64,000 nucleotides of DNA, taken from positions 1 to 64,000 of the forward strand of contig NZ_FNYT01000004.1 in assembly GCF_900109135.1 (NCBI RefSeq), written 5' to 3'. Shown piece by piece: positions 36,265 through 45,541 of this stretch. Position 1 is the stretch's first letter. Each line of letters opens with the position of its first letter. Origin of the DNA: Trichococcus ilyis (GTDB taxonomy: Bacteria > Bacillota > Bacilli > Lactobacillales > Aerococcaceae). A model generated the notes under the pieces. That model was not told the origin of the DNA and did no database searches. It saw only the letters and a list, made by a program, of their open reading frames with translations. A program made the position numbers and the translations under genes.

Positions 36265-37113
36265 TTAACCTTTCGTACCGCCTGCCGTCAGACCGGACAC
36301 AAAGTTTTTTTGCAACAGGATGAAGATGACCGCGACAGGCAAGCTGATCAAAATAGCACCTGCCGCAAAAGTTGTGTAGCTGGCACCCATCACGTCGTTC
36401 ACTAAATTATAGAGTCCGATCGGCAACGTGTAAGCTTCCGTCTTCCTTAATATCGTGGAGGAAATGACGAAATCACCCAATGGACCAGTAAAACCGTTCA
36501 TGGCCGCCACCGCAATCATCGGTTTGGAAAGCGGCAGAATGATGTCGATGAATATTTTCGTGTGACTCGCGCCATCAATCCTTGCACTTTCGTCCAAATC
36601 ATACGGGATTGTATCCATATAACCTTTCATCAGATAGGTATTCATGGGGATCTGACCGCCGATGTACAACAGAATCAGCAGCACATGACTGTTGACGAGC
36701 CCCAACAACTGCGCCAGAACGAATATCGCCACTAAGGCCGAAAATTGCGGAATCATCTGCAACAGCAGAAACAGCGTCAGCCCATTCTTCCTCCCTTTGA
36801 AACGGAATCTGGAGAATGCGTATCCCGTCAGGCTCACGCTGACGACTGTCCCGATCATCGTAAAGAGGCTGATTTTCAGGGAATTCATATACCAAGTCCC
36901 GTAAGGAAGGCTTTGTTTGCCTGCGAAGAGTTCACGGTAATGATCCAATGTCGGATTTTCAGGAAACATGCTTGTGCTGATCAGACTGTTGCCAGGGTTA
37001 AAACTGGCGCCGACCGTCCACAATAGAGGATACGCGATGATCACAACAAAGCAGGCAATGATCAGGTAGGAAAAGAATAGTCGTGCAAATCTGCGGTTTT
37101 TTGTCGTTTTCAT
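36265..37113 (-). CDS. ganQ: Sugar ABC transporter permease, MalG type
   Basis: 282-residue membrane subunit with six membrane segments. The EAA loop that docks the ATPase reads DLDESARIDGASHTKIFIDIILPLSKP. GAGGGGAGATAAGT precedes the ATG. It begins 2 bases after the other permease gene stops and is followed 23 bases later by GH42. As in other MalFG-type importers for oligosaccharides there is no ATPase gene here; a shared MsmX-like ATPase from elsewhere is expected. Confidence 0.92.
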   Translation of the reverse strand: MKTTKNRRFARLFFSYLIIACFVVIIAYPLLWTVGASFNPGNSLISTSMFPENPTLDHYRELFAGKQSLPYGTWYMNSLKISLFTMIGTVVSVSLTGYAFSRFRFKGRKNGLTLFLLLQMIPQFSALVAIFVLAQLLGLVNSHVLLILLYIGGQIPMNTYLMKGYMDTIPYDLDESARIDGASHTKIFIDIILPLSKPMIAVAAMNGFTGPLGDFVISSTILRKTEAYTLPIGLYNLVNDVMGASYTTFAAGAILISLPVAVIFILLQKNFVSGLTAGGTKG

Positions 37114-37115
37114 AC

Positions 37116-38375
37116 TTATCTCCCCTCTTGGTTAAACGAATTGGATTTTCTGAACTGCCACATGGCAATCGCGATGACAAAAACGGACAACAGGATCGTG
37201 AGCGCTGCAGCCAACGCATATTGACTGGACTGCATGGTCAATTTGTAGATCCAAGACACCAAAATGTCCGTCCCTCCAGCTGTAGAGCCTGGAGTTGCTG
37301 GCCCTCCTCCATTGAAGAGATAGATGATATTGAAGTTGTTGAAGTTGAACGTATATTGTGTGATCAGCGTCGGTGCCATCGAAGTCAGTATCACAGGCAG
37401 TGTGATGTTCCTGAATTTATCCCATGAGGTTGCACCATCAATGACAGCAGCTTCGTAAAGATCATCCGGAATAGATTGCAGAATGCCGGTTGTGACAATG
37501 AAAATGTAGGGGAATCCCAGCCAGCCTTGAATAGCGATCAGAGCCACCTTTGTCCACAACGCATCGGTCATCCAAGGGATCGGACTGAGGCTGAAGAAAG
37601 CCAAAATATCATTATTGATCGCGCCGAAACTATCATTGAACATGCCCGCAAACACCAAAATCGTCACAAACCCGGGCACCGCCCAAGGCAAAACGAACAT
37701 GGTCCGGATGAAGCGTTTCAACTTCAGATCTTTTTGATTCACCACCACTGCCAAAAATACGCCGATAGTGATCTGCAAACTCGAAGCCAGCAATGTCCAA
37801 ACTACGGTCCATCCCAACACATCAAAGAAGGTGGAGCGCCAGATATCGACAGTGAAAATGTTCGCGAAAGTTTTGAATCCCACCCAGTCAAACAGATGTG
37901 CAGGTGGGCTGTGGTACAGATCATAATTGGTGAAAGCCAACGCAAAGCTGAACATGATCGGAAAGATGACCGCAAAAACCAACAGCACCAGTGCCGGACT
38001 GCTGATGACATATGGGTACCCTTGCTCAACCAAGTTGAAATAGCTTTCTTTTAATGACGTAACCGGTAAGTGAAGGTCCCTTCTTTCACCATTCTTGTAG
38101 GCATCGCGGATGTTCAGAATGTAAAGAATCACGCCAAAGAAAAGAATGATGATAGCCAAAATGCCCTCTGCCAACAAAAAAATCGAGTTGTCGCGCGGGA
38201 TTTGTTCCCCCAAGGTAAAGATGCCCCATAAGCCCATATTCAACAGATCTCCAAAAGCAAATGCGAAACTTACTGTCGCAATCAGATAGAGCAAACCTTT
38301 CAGCCACTGCTTATTATAAAACTGCCCCCCTCCCGGTAAGAGAGAGAGGACAGCTGCCGTTTTACTATGATTCAA
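37116..38375 (-). CDS. ganP: Sugar ABC transporter permease, MalF type
   Basis: 419-residue permease with extra N-terminal membrane segments, as in GanP/MalF. The N-terminus (LSLLPGGGQFYNKQWLKGLLYLIA) is typical of Firmicute maltodextrin and galactan permeases. The EAA loop is YEAAVIDGATSWDKFRNITLPVIL. It probably starts at TTG (38375), because GAGGTGAG lies 5 to 6 bases before it. It pairs with the MalG-type subunit directly downstream. Confidence 0.92.
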   Translation of the reverse strand: MNHSKTAAVLSLLPGGGQFYNKQWLKGLLYLIATVSFAFAFGDLLNMGLWGIFTLGEQIPRDNSIFLLAEGILAIIILFFGVILYILNIRDAYKNGERRDLHLPVTSLKESYFNLVEQGYPYVISSPALVLLVFAVIFPIMFSFALAFTNYDLYHSPPAHLFDWVGFKTFANIFTVDIWRSTFFDVLGWTVVWTLLASSLQITIGVFLAVVVNQKDLKLKRFIRTMFVLPWAVPGFVTILVFAGMFNDSFGAINNDILAFFSLSPIPWMTDALWTKVALIAIQGWLGFPYIFIVTTGILQSIPDDLYEAAVIDGATSWDKFRNITLPVILTSMAPTLITQYTFNFNNFNIIYLFNGGGPATPGSTAGGTDILVSWIYKLTMQSSQYALAAALTILLSVFVIAIAMWQFRKSNSFNQEGR

Positions 38376-38411
38376 TATTTCTCACCTCATTTTCTTTATG
38401 TGCCGGATTCC

Positions 38412-39704
38412 TTATTGTCCGCCATGATTCGCTTCGATTTGATTTTCAATTGTTTCTGCTGCCTGATCCAAAGCTTCCTTCGGTGTTGCTTTTCCGGTGG
38501 CGATGGTTTGCAGCGCTGCATCAGCAGGAGACCAGACTTCATTCATCTCAGGTACGTTGGGTGTCAATTCCGAATGCAGACTTTGCTGTGCGACTGCTTG
38601 GGCTGCAGGATCATCCGCCAAGGCATCCCCTTCAGCCAAAGATTTAACGGCCGGTACTTCTTTAGTTGTTTGGTAACGACGAAGCGAATTTTCTTCATTT
38701 GTGATGAACTCGATGAACAACTCCGCCAATTCGGAATTTTTTGAATAACTGCTCACGTTGTAACTCTTCACGCCTACAAATGCACTCATCGGGTTTCCGT
38801 TCGGCAATTCGGGCAATGGCAGGATGCCGTAGTCAATGCCGGCACTGGAGAATGGCTCCAAATTCCATGGCCCTGAAATCACAGCTGCCGCTTTCCCTTC
38901 ACTGAACAAGGAATCCAACACATTGATGGCTTGCTCTCCGATCATACCGGATGGGAATAGCCCTTCTTCATACCATTTTTGGATGTAGGCTGCCGCTTCG
39001 ATTGCACCATCGGTATTCAAACCGATATCGGTTGTATCATATTTACCGTCTGCATCCTTTGCAAAAATATAGCCGTCATAACCGCCGATTACGCTTTGCG
39101 CATAATAAATCTGATCCCATAATGCCAACAAACCGTATTGTCCATCCTTTGTCGCTGTTTTTGAAAGCTCATACCAGCCTTCGACAGTCGTCGGCACTTC
39201 TGCTTCAGAAACAAGCTCTTTGTTGTAATACAGGATGGTCGTTTCGACGACTTTCGGTAATCCGTAAAGTTTTCCGTCCACCATCTGCGATTCCAAAGCT
39301 ACATCCGTATACACATCCAGAATATCTTCTTCCACTGTCATCTCTTTAAGCAAGCCTTCAACTACGGCAGTGCCGACTTGGTCCCCCGGGATCGTGAATA
39401 CATCGGGTCCCGTTCCGGCCGGTCCATCCAACCGCAGATCTTCCAGTTGACCACCATATGCTTTTTCAGTGACTTCCACAGTAACGCCATATTCACTTTC
39501 GAACTCGGCAATGGCCTCCTCGATACCCACGGATTTGTCGATATCTTCCCACACGACCAAGGTTTGACCTTCAAAGCCGCCATCTTGGCTAGTGACCGAT
39601 TCGGTTGCGACACTGGAGTCCGAACTACTGTCGGCTGGGCCGCAGGCTGCCAACGATAATAAAACTACACTGCTGAGTGATAACAATAAGGCTTTCTTCT
39701 TCAT
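38412..39704 (-). CDS. ganO: Extracellular sugar-binding lipoprotein of the ABC importer
   Basis: 430-residue lipoprotein. The signal peptide ends in a lipobox, LSLAAC, with the lipidated Cys21, followed by a Ser-rich tether (residues 25-40). The mature part is a type 1 solute-binding fold with TLVVWEDIDKSVGIEEA, GPDVFTIPGDQVGTAVVEG and AAAVISGPWNLEPFSSAGIDYGILPLP, as in cyclodextrin/galacto-oligosaccharide binders. GAAGGAG precedes the ATG. First gene of the importer operon. The ligand is inferred from the GH42 gene. Confidence 0.93.
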   Translation of the reverse strand: MKKKALLLSLSSVVLLSLAACGPADSSSDSSVATESVTSQDGGFEGQTLVVWEDIDKSVGIEEAIAEFESEYGVTVEVTEKAYGGQLEDLRLDGPAGTGPDVFTIPGDQVGTAVVEGLLKEMTVEEDILDVYTDVALESQMVDGKLYGLPKVVETTILYYNKELVSEAEVPTTVEGWYELSKTATKDGQYGLLALWDQIYYAQSVIGGYDGYIFAKDADGKYDTTDIGLNTDGAIEAAAYIQKWYEEGLFPSGMIGEQAINVLDSLFSEGKAAAVISGPWNLEPFSSAGIDYGILPLPELPNGNPMSAFVGVKSYNVSSYSKNSELAELFIEFITNEENSLRRYQTTKEVPAVKSLAEGDALADDPAAQAVAQQSLHSELTPNVPEMNEVWSPADAALQTIATGKATPKEALDQAAETIENQIEANHGGQ

Positions 39705-39727
39705 ATCCGAAACACTCCTTCATTAAA

Positions 39728-39815
39728 TGTAATCGCTTTACTAAAAATATAATACCAAACTGGATAAATAAAGTAAACAAATTTTCACTGATTATTTGGT
39801 AAAACATTTTACTGG
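39728..39815. promoter_or_regulatory. Cluster of three candidate LacI-type operators before ganO
   Basis: Three related palindromes: TGTAATCGCTTTACTA (39728-39743), AGTAAACAAATTTTCACT (39772-39789, over the -35 box) and TTTGGTAAAACATTTTACTGG minus its last base (39795-39814). A fourth, CAGTAAAAACTTTCACC (40887-40903), lies upstream of the LacI-type gene. The shared form is AGTAAA, a 4-6 base core, then TTTAC or TTCAC. Binding by the adjacent LacI-family regulator is inferred. Confidence 0.5.
39749..39777 (-). promoter_or_regulatory. Promoter of the galactoside importer operon
   Basis: On the minus strand TTTACT (39772-39777) and TATTAT (39749-39754) are 17 bases apart, about 45 bases before ganO. 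Confidence 0.65.
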
Positions 39816-39883
39816 TTTATGCAAAAAGAAAAGCACTTCCTCCCATCTGTTCAGATGATCAAAAATGCCTTTAGCTTTCAGGA

Positions 39884-40885
<1,002 letters not shown>

Positions 40886-40886
40886 T

Positions 40887-40903
40887 CAGTAAAAACTTTC
40901 ACC
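40887..40903. promoter_or_regulatory. Candidate auto-operator of the LacI-family gene
   Basis: CAGTAAAAACTTTCACC, 17 bases before the regulator start, resembles the sites before ganO. Confidence 0.4.
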
Positions 40904-40945
40904 TTCATCATACCCGTAATATTTGGGCTCGTCAAACACAAATAG

Positions 40946-40991
40946 AAACACAGGGGCGCAAATCCTAGCTGGATTCAAGTCCCTGTGTTTT
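40946..40991. terminator. Terminator hairpin after the EamA gene
   Basis: AAACACAGGG pairs with CCCTGTGTTT across a 25-base loop. It lies just after the stop of the EamA transporter and upstream of the LacI-family gene. Confidence 0.6.
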
Positions 40992-41016
40992 CCCATTCAG
41001 TCAAAGCTATATCTCT

Positions 41017-41913
41017 TCAATCCCGCAGATCCAAATCTCCGAATGGCGTATCAACTTTATCTGTCTTCGGTTTCAACTCAACCACAAGAACGCCGGTCAG
41101 GATCAACGCCGCTCCGATAAGCATCCGCAGCGTGATCGCTTCTTTCAGGAAAAGCGCGGAAGCGACCATTCCGAAGACGGCCTCCAGCGACAGAATAATG
41201 GCTGTTTCGGTTTCTTTGGTGAATTGCTGCGAGGCTGTTTGGATCAGAAAGCCCAGCATCGTGCTGATGGTTCCCAAGTAAATGATGGAAAAGTAGCCTT
41301 CTCCGGCTGCCGGCAGCACGAATTCTCCCCTTGCGAGCGATACGATCAATCCTAAGGCAGTGGCGGTGCCCATCTGAATGGTGGTCAACGCGTAGATATT
41401 TTCACCCAGCACGAACCGATTAGTGAAGATGATCTGCAGGGCGAACAACAAGGCGCAAACCAACGTCAGCATATCCCCGTAGTTCACGTTGTGGAAATCG
41501 GTCAGCGAAATGACGGCAATGCCGCTGATCGACAAAAGCGCGCCGATGATGGCCGGGACCGTCACTTTCCTTCTGAAAAAGAGTGCGCCTATGAACGGCA
41601 CCAGCACGACGTTGAACGCGGTAAGGAAGGCGTTCTTCGAGGGCGTCGTATAGACCAAACCCACCGTCTGAAACAGGAACGCCAAGTAAAGGATGCTTCC
41701 GAGACCGATGCCTTTCAGATAAGTCTTTTTGGTCGCATGCTTCAGTTGGCCGAAAAAGATGGCAGCCATCAGCACAAACGCCAACAAAAAGCGCATGGTC
41801 AGTATTTGGTATGGGGAAAAATACTCCAACGATATGGCGCTCACGACGAATCCCGAACCCCATATCATCGTCACAAAAACAAGTCCGATCTGTCCCTTTC
41901 TTCTGTCTGTCAT
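41017..41913 (-). CDS. EamA/DMT-family transporter
   Basis: 298-residue inner-membrane protein with about ten membrane segments in two EamA repeats. It opens MTDRRKGQIGLVFVTMIWGSGFVVSAISLEYFSPYQILTMRFLLAF, the usual first repeat; LSLEAVFGMVASALFLKEAITLRMLIGAALILTGVL marks the second. The ATG at 41913 is chosen for GGGGAAG upstream; a longer reading would add ten residues. Such carriers move metabolites or drugs; substrate unknown. Monocistronic. Confidence 0.9.
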   Translation of the reverse strand: MTDRRKGQIGLVFVTMIWGSGFVVSAISLEYFSPYQILTMRFLLAFVLMAAIFFGQLKHATKKTYLKGIGLGSILYLAFLFQTVGLVYTTPSKNAFLTAFNVVLVPFIGALFFRRKVTVPAIIGALLSISGIAVISLTDFHNVNYGDMLTLVCALLFALQIIFTNRFVLGENIYALTTIQMGTATALGLIVSLARGEFVLPAAGEGYFSIIYLGTISTMLGFLIQTASQQFTKETETAIILSLEAVFGMVASALFLKEAITLRMLIGAALILTGVLVVELKPKTDKVDTPFGDLDLRD

Positions 41914-42094
41914 ATCACTTCCCCTTTCTGTTGCTAACAACACTTGCCCGCTTCATCGCTGCCGATGAACAATCCGGGCGTACTTATCCACTTTACCCAA
42001 TATTCTGATTGTCTGCAAGCAGATTTATGCAAAATAATAATACTGTTTTCTTTTCATTCAGTCTGTGCACTGAGGCGCGTCATCATCCGATCAA

Positions 42095-42140
42095 CAAAAA
42101 AGCTTCCCGAAGAGATGCCATGCATCATTCGGGAAGCTTT
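42095..42140. terminator. Terminator of the aldo/keto reductase at 42151
   Basis: AAAAAAGCTTCCCGAA pairs with TTCGGGAAGCTTTT around a 16-base loop. Confidence 0.9.
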
Positions 42141-42150
42141 TCCTGTTTCG

Positions 42151-43140
42151 TTATTTTGCCAATACCGCTTCGATTTCATCCAGTTCTTCATTGCTGAAGT
42201 CAAGATTATCCAGCGCTTTGACGTTGTCGTCGATTTGGCTGACTCGGCTGGCGCCGATCAGCACACTCGTGACTTTGCCGTCGCGAAGAATCCAAGCAAC
42301 GGCCATCTCGGCCAATGTCTGTCCGCGTCGTTGTGCGATTTCGTTCAGCGCGCGCGATTTCTCGATCGTTTCCTGCACGCGCTCCGCGTTCAGGAACGGC
42401 GAAGACGGTCTGCCGGCACGCGAATCTTCCGGAATGCCATGCAGATAGCGGTCGGTCAGCATGCCTTGCGCCAACGGACTGAAGGCGATGGTGCCCAATT
42501 TGTTGTCCGCCAGAACGTCCTGCAAGCCATCCTCGATCCAGCGGTTGTACATATTGTAGGCCGGCTGGTGGATGATGAACGGCGTCTTCAAGTCTTTGAA
42601 GATGGCGGCTATTTCAGCCGTCTGCTCCGCAGAATAGTTGGAGATGCCGATATACAGGGCTTTGCCTTGGCGGACCATCAGATCCAAGGCTTGCGCCGTC
42701 TCTTCGAACGGTGTTTCCGGATCCGGACGGTGCGAATAGAAAATATCCACATAATCAAGCCCCATCCGCTTCAGGCTCTGATCCAGGCTCGCCGTCAGAT
42801 ATTTCTTCGAACCCCATTCCCCGTAAGGCCCTGGCCACATATCGTAGCCGGCCTTGCTGGAAATGATCAGCTCATCCCGGTATGGCAGGAAGTCCTTCTT
42901 CAGAATCTTGCCGAATGTTTCTTCCGCGCTGCCTGGAGGCGGACCGTAGTTGTTCGCCAGATCGAAATGGGTGATCCCCAAGTCGAAGGCGCGCTGGACC
43001 ATTTTGCGCGAATTATCGAACAGATCCACCTCGCCGAAGTTGTGCCAAAGCCCCAGGGAAATGGCAGGCAGTTTCAGACCGCTGTTGCCCACGCGGTTAT
43101 AGATCATTTTGTCGTATCTGTTTTGTGCCGGTTGATACAT
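42151..43140 (-). CDS. Aldo/keto reductase, YghZ/GprA type
   Basis: 329-residue reductase of the L-glyceraldehyde-3-phosphate reductase group. MIYNRVGNSGLKLPAISLGLWHNFG, the Asp/Tyr loop THFDLANNYGPPPGSAEETFGKIL with its Pro-rich insert, Lys in IISSKAGYDMWPGPYGEWGSKKYL, and His in FYSHRPDPETP are hallmarks; the cofactor end reads SVLIGASRVSQIDDN. GAGGTGATGAC precedes the ATG. The E. coli homologue reduces L-glyceraldehyde 3-phosphate and methylglyoxal; the same role is likely here. Confidence 0.9.
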   Translation of the reverse strand: MYQPAQNRYDKMIYNRVGNSGLKLPAISLGLWHNFGEVDLFDNSRKMVQRAFDLGITHFDLANNYGPPPGSAEETFGKILKKDFLPYRDELIISSKAGYDMWPGPYGEWGSKKYLTASLDQSLKRMGLDYVDIFYSHRPDPETPFEETAQALDLMVRQGKALYIGISNYSAEQTAEIAAIFKDLKTPFIIHQPAYNMYNRWIEDGLQDVLADNKLGTIAFSPLAQGMLTDRYLHGIPEDSRAGRPSSPFLNAERVQETIEKSRALNEIAQRRGQTLAEMAVAWILRDGKVTSVLIGASRVSQIDDNVKALDNLDFSNEELDEIEAVLAK

Positions 43141-43214
43141 GTCATCACCTCAACAAGTTAATATATTCATTATAGCGTTTTCATTATTGCATGGCAAAGC
43201 ATTTACAAAAAATA

Positions 43215-43253
43215 AACGGACAACGAAAACTGCCCGGCAGTATCGTTGTCCGT
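43215..43253 (-). terminator. Terminator of the GntR gene at 43259
   Basis: On the minus strand AACGGACAACGA pairs with TCGTTGTCCGTT (the arms are exact complements on reading the plus strand), followed by TATTTTTTG. Confidence 0.8.
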
Positions 43254-43258
43254 TCGGA

Positions 43259-43990
43259 TCAGCCCAATAAACCGTCTCGGCTGATGTTGACAAAAGACAT
43301 CTCGACCATATCATAGCGGTGATGCACGATCGAATATTCCAAAGGAGTGCCCCGTTCCAGGAACATGACTTTGCTGACTTCCAGCACCGGGTCCTCATTG
43401 GAACAGTGCAGATATTGCTTGTCGTTCTCATCCGGCTTGACCGCGCGGACCGTCTGGCGGTTGTCGCCGAAGACGATGCCCAAATCGCTTTGCAGATAAT
43501 CGTACAGCGAGCGGTTCAGGATTTCCTTCGTGATGTTCGGCGCCAGCGCGATCGGGATGATCGTATGCTCCAAAGAATACGGTTTTTCGTCCAGGATCCG
43601 CAGGCGTTTGATGTCATAGACGGGCTCTTCCTTCGTGATGCTCAGTTGGTTGCATTCTTCTTCATCCGGGAAGCGGACGTTGAAGTCGAGCACTTCTGTC
43701 TTCAGTTCCAATCTTTCGCCGGCAGCGGCGGTCAAACCGACGTTCTGGCCGATCTGGATGCTCCGCTCGGCCAGGTTGACGGCATTCTTCTTCACATAGG
43801 TCCCCGATCCCTGGATCGTGTACACCATGCCGGCGACACTCAGCATATCGAGCGCTTTTTTTATGGTCACGCGGCTGGTCCCGAATTCCTTCGCCAAGGA
43901 TTCCTGATCGGGAATCTTATCTTCAGTGTGATAGGTCCCGTTTTTGATGCGTTTTCTGATTTCGTTTGCGACTTCTTTGTATTTTGCCAT
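43259..43990 (-). CDS. GntR/HutC-family regulator (UTRA domain)
   Basis: 243-residue repressor type, a paralogue of the one at 29959. Winged helix: KYKEVANEIRKRIKNGTYHTEDKIPDQESLAKEFGTSRVTIKKALDML; UTRA part: VYDIKRLRILDEKPYSLEHTIIP and EDPVLEVSKVMFLERGTPLEYSIVHHRYD. The ATG at 43990 is taken; a GTG pair 9-12 bases upstream is an alternative, and the AAGG there is close to the ATG. A near-identical 16-base palindrome lies before this gene and before the EIIC gene at 46885, so it likely represses itself and the GH1/EIIC unit. Confidence 0.9.
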   Translation of the reverse strand: MAKYKEVANEIRKRIKNGTYHTEDKIPDQESLAKEFGTSRVTIKKALDMLSVAGMVYTIQGSGTYVKKNAVNLAERSIQIGQNVGLTAAAGERLELKTEVLDFNVRFPDEEECNQLSITKEEPVYDIKRLRILDEKPYSLEHTIIPIALAPNITKEILNRSLYDYLQSDLGIVFGDNRQTVRAVKPDENDKQYLHCSNEDPVLEVSKVMFLERGTPLEYSIVHHRYDMVEMSFVNISRDGLLG

Positions 43991-44021
43991 ATCCTTCACC
44001 ACTTATCTACGTGATTTGGAA

Positions 44022-44037
44022 ATTTGTATTTACAAAT
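44022..44037. promoter_or_regulatory. Candidate GntR operator, autoregulatory copy
   Basis: ATTTGTATTTACAAAT is a palindrome with one central mismatch, 32 bases before the GntR gene and just downstream of a TATAAT-like box (44050-44055). Its twin is at 46997-47012. Confidence 0.65.
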
Positions 44038-44095
44038 CTCTGTTTGTTCATTATAACATAGACAACCGGCCGGTAGGCAATAGGCAAAACAAGCC

Positions 44096-45511
44096 TCACT
44101 TGTATTCGTGCTCAGCCACTTCCAGCTGTCCGCTTTGGATCAGATCCCGGTACCAGTAGGCCGATTGTTTCAAGGAGCGCTTCCGGTCGTCCTCCAGATC
44201 GATCCGCACGAGTCCGTAGCGGTTCTTGAAGGCATTCATCGGCGAAACGCAATCGGTGAACGCCCAGAGCATGTAGCCGCTGCAGTTCGCGCCTTCATGG
44301 ACGGCATCCAGCAAGGAACTCAAGTGCTCGGTGATGTAGGCGATGCGGTAATCATCCTGGATGGTGCCTTCGCTGTCGGCAAAACGCTCCTCTTTTTCGA
44401 TGCCCATGCCGCTTTCCGCAATGAACCACGGGATATTGCCGTATTCGGATTTCAGGCGCATGGCCATATCGTACATGATCTGCGGGTAGATTTCCCAGCC
44501 GCGCGAGGTGTTCATCCTCCTGCCCGGCAAAGCAAAATCCTCATAGTAGTATTCCGGATGGAACGGCGTCTCCTTGTTCCATTCGTAACGCGGGGCGCGG
44601 ACCCGTTTCGGGAAGTAGAGGTTGATGCCGAGATAATCGACCGTGTTCGCTTTGATGATGAGCAGCTCTTCCTGCGTATATGCAACCGCAACGCCATGCT
44701 TTTCAAGCAAGCTGAACAGTTCTTCGGGATACGCCCCCTTCACCAATGGGTCCAAAAAGATCCGGTTATACAGCAGATCGTACATCCGCGCGGCTTTTTG
44801 GTCAGCCGGAGACGAGGAGCGCGCATAGGTCACCTCGGGATTCAGGATGGCGCCGATCCGGCCGCTGTAGCCTTTTTCGTGGAAAATCTGGACTGCCCGG
44901 GCCGTAGCGATCACCTTGTTGAAGTTCCATTGCATCCACTTTGAAGTGTTCTGCTCGTGCGGATAGCGGATGGCATCGAGGTAGACGCGCGTCTGGATGA
45001 CGACCGGTTCGTTGAAAGTGAACCAGTGCTTGACGCGGTCGGCATAGCGCTCGAAGGCCAGTTCGGCGTATTTCGCGTAGAGTTCGACGACATGCTTCGA
45101 GCTCCAGCCTTCGTATTTCTCCATCAAATAGGCCGGGACTTCGTAGTGCTCGAGGCACAGCATCGGCTCGACGCCGGCTTCGATCAAGGCATCCACGACA
45201 TCACTGATGTGCTGCGCATAATCTTCATCGACCACCGCATTTTCGTAGTCCGTGAAGAAGCGCGCCCAGTTGATCGACGTCCGGTAATGCGTCAGTCCGA
45301 TTTCCTTCATTTTGTCGATATCCTCTTGGTAGCGTTCATAGAATTCGGTTGCTCCGGCAGGACCGTAGCCTTCATGCCACACGAAGGGCTCCTCCTTGTA
45401 CCACATGTCCAGATAGGAATCCTGCCCCTCTTTTTTGCCTTTCCAGCCTTCCGTCTGCCAGGCGGATGAGGACGCGCCAAGCATGAATCCTTCAGGTATT
45501 TTTCTAATCAT
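44096..45511 (-). CDS. GH1 family glycosidase, probably phospho-beta-glucosidase
   Basis: 471-residue GH1 protein. The acid/base Glu168 is in WFTFNEPVV. The nucleophile Glu366 lies in FIAESGMGIEKEERF: the usual TENG is replaced by AESG, keeping Glu but losing the Asn. The late segment NAFKNRYGLVRIDLEDDRKRSLKQSAYWY fits PTS-linked members. The ATG at 45511 has AAAGGGG 7 bases upstream. It follows the EIIC gene by 30 bases and so should act on that transporter's sugar phosphate. The altered nucleophile loop might mean a different sugar. Confidence 0.9.
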   Translation of the reverse strand: MIRKIPEGFMLGASSSAWQTEGWKGKKEGQDSYLDMWYKEEPFVWHEGYGPAGATEFYERYQEDIDKMKEIGLTHYRTSINWARFFTDYENAVVDEDYAQHISDVVDALIEAGVEPMLCLEHYEVPAYLMEKYEGWSSKHVVELYAKYAELAFERYADRVKHWFTFNEPVVIQTRVYLDAIRYPHEQNTSKWMQWNFNKVIATARAVQIFHEKGYSGRIGAILNPEVTYARSSSPADQKAARMYDLLYNRIFLDPLVKGAYPEELFSLLEKHGVAVAYTQEELLIIKANTVDYLGINLYFPKRVRAPRYEWNKETPFHPEYYYEDFALPGRRMNTSRGWEIYPQIMYDMAMRLKSEYGNIPWFIAESGMGIEKEERFADSEGTIQDDYRIAYITEHLSSLLDAVHEGANCSGYMLWAFTDCVSPMNAFKNRYGLVRIDLEDDRKRSLKQSAYWYRDLIQSGQLEVAEHEYK

Positions 45512-45541
45512 TCTCATTCCCCTTTCAGTTCTAATCATTCA

